DNA from: Clostridiales bacterium
GTDB taxonomy: Bacteria > Bacillota > Clostridia > Christensenellales > Aristaeellaceae
Length of the DNA stretch: 15,025 bases
Assembly (NCBI GenBank): GCA_019409045.1
Contig: DXVG01000018.1
Location: forward strand, 1 to 15,025
Reading direction: 5' to 3'
The notes under the pieces were generated by a model. It did not search any database, had not been told where the DNA came from, and saw only the letters and a program-made list of their open reading frames with translations. Positions 14,282 through 15,025 of this stretch are shown here, one piece after another; position 1 is the stretch's first letter; the number at the start of each line of letters is the position of its first letter. Position numbers and translations under genes: made by a program.

Positions 14282-15025
14282 ATGTTTGACCCGGGTGTGG
14301 AGGCGATGCCGCGCAGGCAGCTTGAGCAGCTCAAGCTCGAACGGCTCCGCCACATCGTCGGCTACTGCTACGAAAACGTGCCCTTCTACCACAAGCGATT
14401 CGACGAGATCGGCTTAAAGCCCGAGCACATCAAAACGCTCGCGGATATCCGCCTGATCCCGCCCACCACCAAGGCCGACCTGCGCGATAACTACCCCTTC
14501 GGCCTGTTCGCCGTGCCGCGCGAGAAGGTGGTGCGCATACACGCCTCCTCCGGCACCACCGGCAAGCCCACCGTGGTTGGTTACACGAAGAACGACCTGG
14601 ACATGTGGTCGGGCGTGATGGCGCGTATCATCTGCGCCGCCGGCGTCACCGAAAAGGACATCGCCCAGATCAGCTTCGGCTACGGCCTGTTCACCGGCGC
14701 GCTGGGGCTGCACTACGGCCTCGAGCGCGTGGGCGCGGCGGTGGTGCCCGCCTCCTCGGGCAACTCCGAAAAGCAGATCATGCTGATGAAGGACTTTGGC
14801 GTCACCACGCTCATCGCCACGCCCACCTACGCCATGTACCTGGGCGAGCTCTCGGCGGAGCTGGGCTACAAGCCGGAGGATTTCAAGCTGCGCGTGGGCC
14901 TGTTCGGCTCCGAGGGCTGCACCACCGAACTGCGCTCCAAGATCGAAAAGCGCCTCGGCCTGTTCGCCACCGACAACTACGGCATGTCCGAACTGATCGG
15001 CCCGGGCGTGAGCGGCGAGTGCGAG
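14282..15025 (+). CDS. paaK: Phenylacetate-CoA ligase family protein (5' part)
   Basis: AMP-forming CoA ligase that activates an aryl acid such as phenylacetate through an acyl-adenylate. The first 248 codons are present and the gene runs off the right edge (family length is about 430). It shows the family opening LRHIVGYCYENVPFYHKRF, the ATP-binding P-loop ASSGTTGKPT (88-97), FGYGLFTGALGLHYG, GLFGSEGCTTELR, and the adenylate-binding DNYGMSELIGPG near the edge. The ATG at 14282 gives the usual MFDP opening; a GTG one codon earlier is closer to the GGGGGGAG site (14262-14269) and is possible. In anaerobes this family often works beside indolepyruvate ferredoxin oxidoreductase in aromatic amino-acid metabolism, but those genes are not in view. 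The substrate is therefore uncertain. Confidence 0.93.
   Translation, partial: MFDPGVEAMPRRQLEQLKLERLRHIVGYCYENVPFYHKRFDEIGLKPEHIKTLADIRLIPPTTKADLRDNYPFGLFAVPREKVVRIHASSGTTGKPTVVGYTKNDLDMWSGVMARIICAAGVTEKDIAQISFGYGLFTGALGLHYGLERVGAAVVPASSGNSEKQIMLMKDFGVTTLIATPTYAMYLGELSAELGYKPEDFKLRVGLFGSEGCTTELRSKIEKRLGLFATDNYGMSELIGPGVSGECE

Noticed and set aside
1..15025. CRISPR array, tRNA or rRNA genes, insertion sequence, phage or toxin-antitoxin genes
   Set aside because: I found no regular spaced repeats, no tRNA or rRNA signatures, no transposase or integrase, and no small gene pairs.

Overview
The window is a compact, GC-rich bacterial chromosome segment. It has strong Shine-Dalgarno sites (AGGAGG, GAGGAGG), sigma-A-type promoters with 17-18 bp spacers, tight operons and a few GTG starts. 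Family content suggests an anaerobic gut Clostridia-type Bacillota: an RbsA/B/C-like sugar importer, an Opp/Dpp peptide importer, GT2 glycosyltransferases and a PaaK-type CoA ligase. This placement is inference, and no rRNA or marker gene is present. Both solute-binding proteins carry ordinary cleavable signal peptides rather than lipoprotein signals, which is unusual for a Gram-positive monoderm.

Region 1 (1-4100, minus strand): a sugar ABC importer operon in the order binding protein, double ATPase, permease. It runs from a near-perfect promoter (TTGACA, 17 bp, TATAAT) around 4020-4048 to a hairpin at 89-121. The permease has an unusual N-terminal membrane extension of about 120 residues. 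A GC hairpin lies between the binding-protein and ATPase genes.

Region 2 (4150-8300, plus strand): one promoter drives four consecutive GT2-family glycosyltransferase paralogues of 328-348 residues, separated by 33, 1 and 1 bp. Two share a 154-bp block with a single silent difference although their flanks are strongly diverged, which points to recent gene conversion. By their C-terminal halves they fall into an A-B-B-A order. They probably build a surface glycan, but no flippase or polymerase is in view.

Region 3 (8264-14100, minus strand): an oligopeptide/dipeptide ABC operon in the order permease B, permease C, ATPase D, ATPase F, then binding protein A. The genes are close or overlapping. 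A hairpin with a T-tail on the minus strand lies between the converging glycosyltransferase and peptide operons. The binding protein appears to be circularly permuted: the segment that normally ends family-5 solute-binding proteins follows the signal peptide at the N-terminus, and the C-terminus stops where that segment would begin. This is the most notable observation in the window.

Region 4 (14210-15025, plus strand): a divergent promoter and the first 248 codons of a phenylacetate-CoA ligase-like gene that continues beyond the right edge.

Both transporter promoters carry the same AACGTTTTC element 12-13 bp upstream of the -35 box. It resembles a LacI/CcpA-type operator and may link the two importers under a common carbon-responsive regulator.
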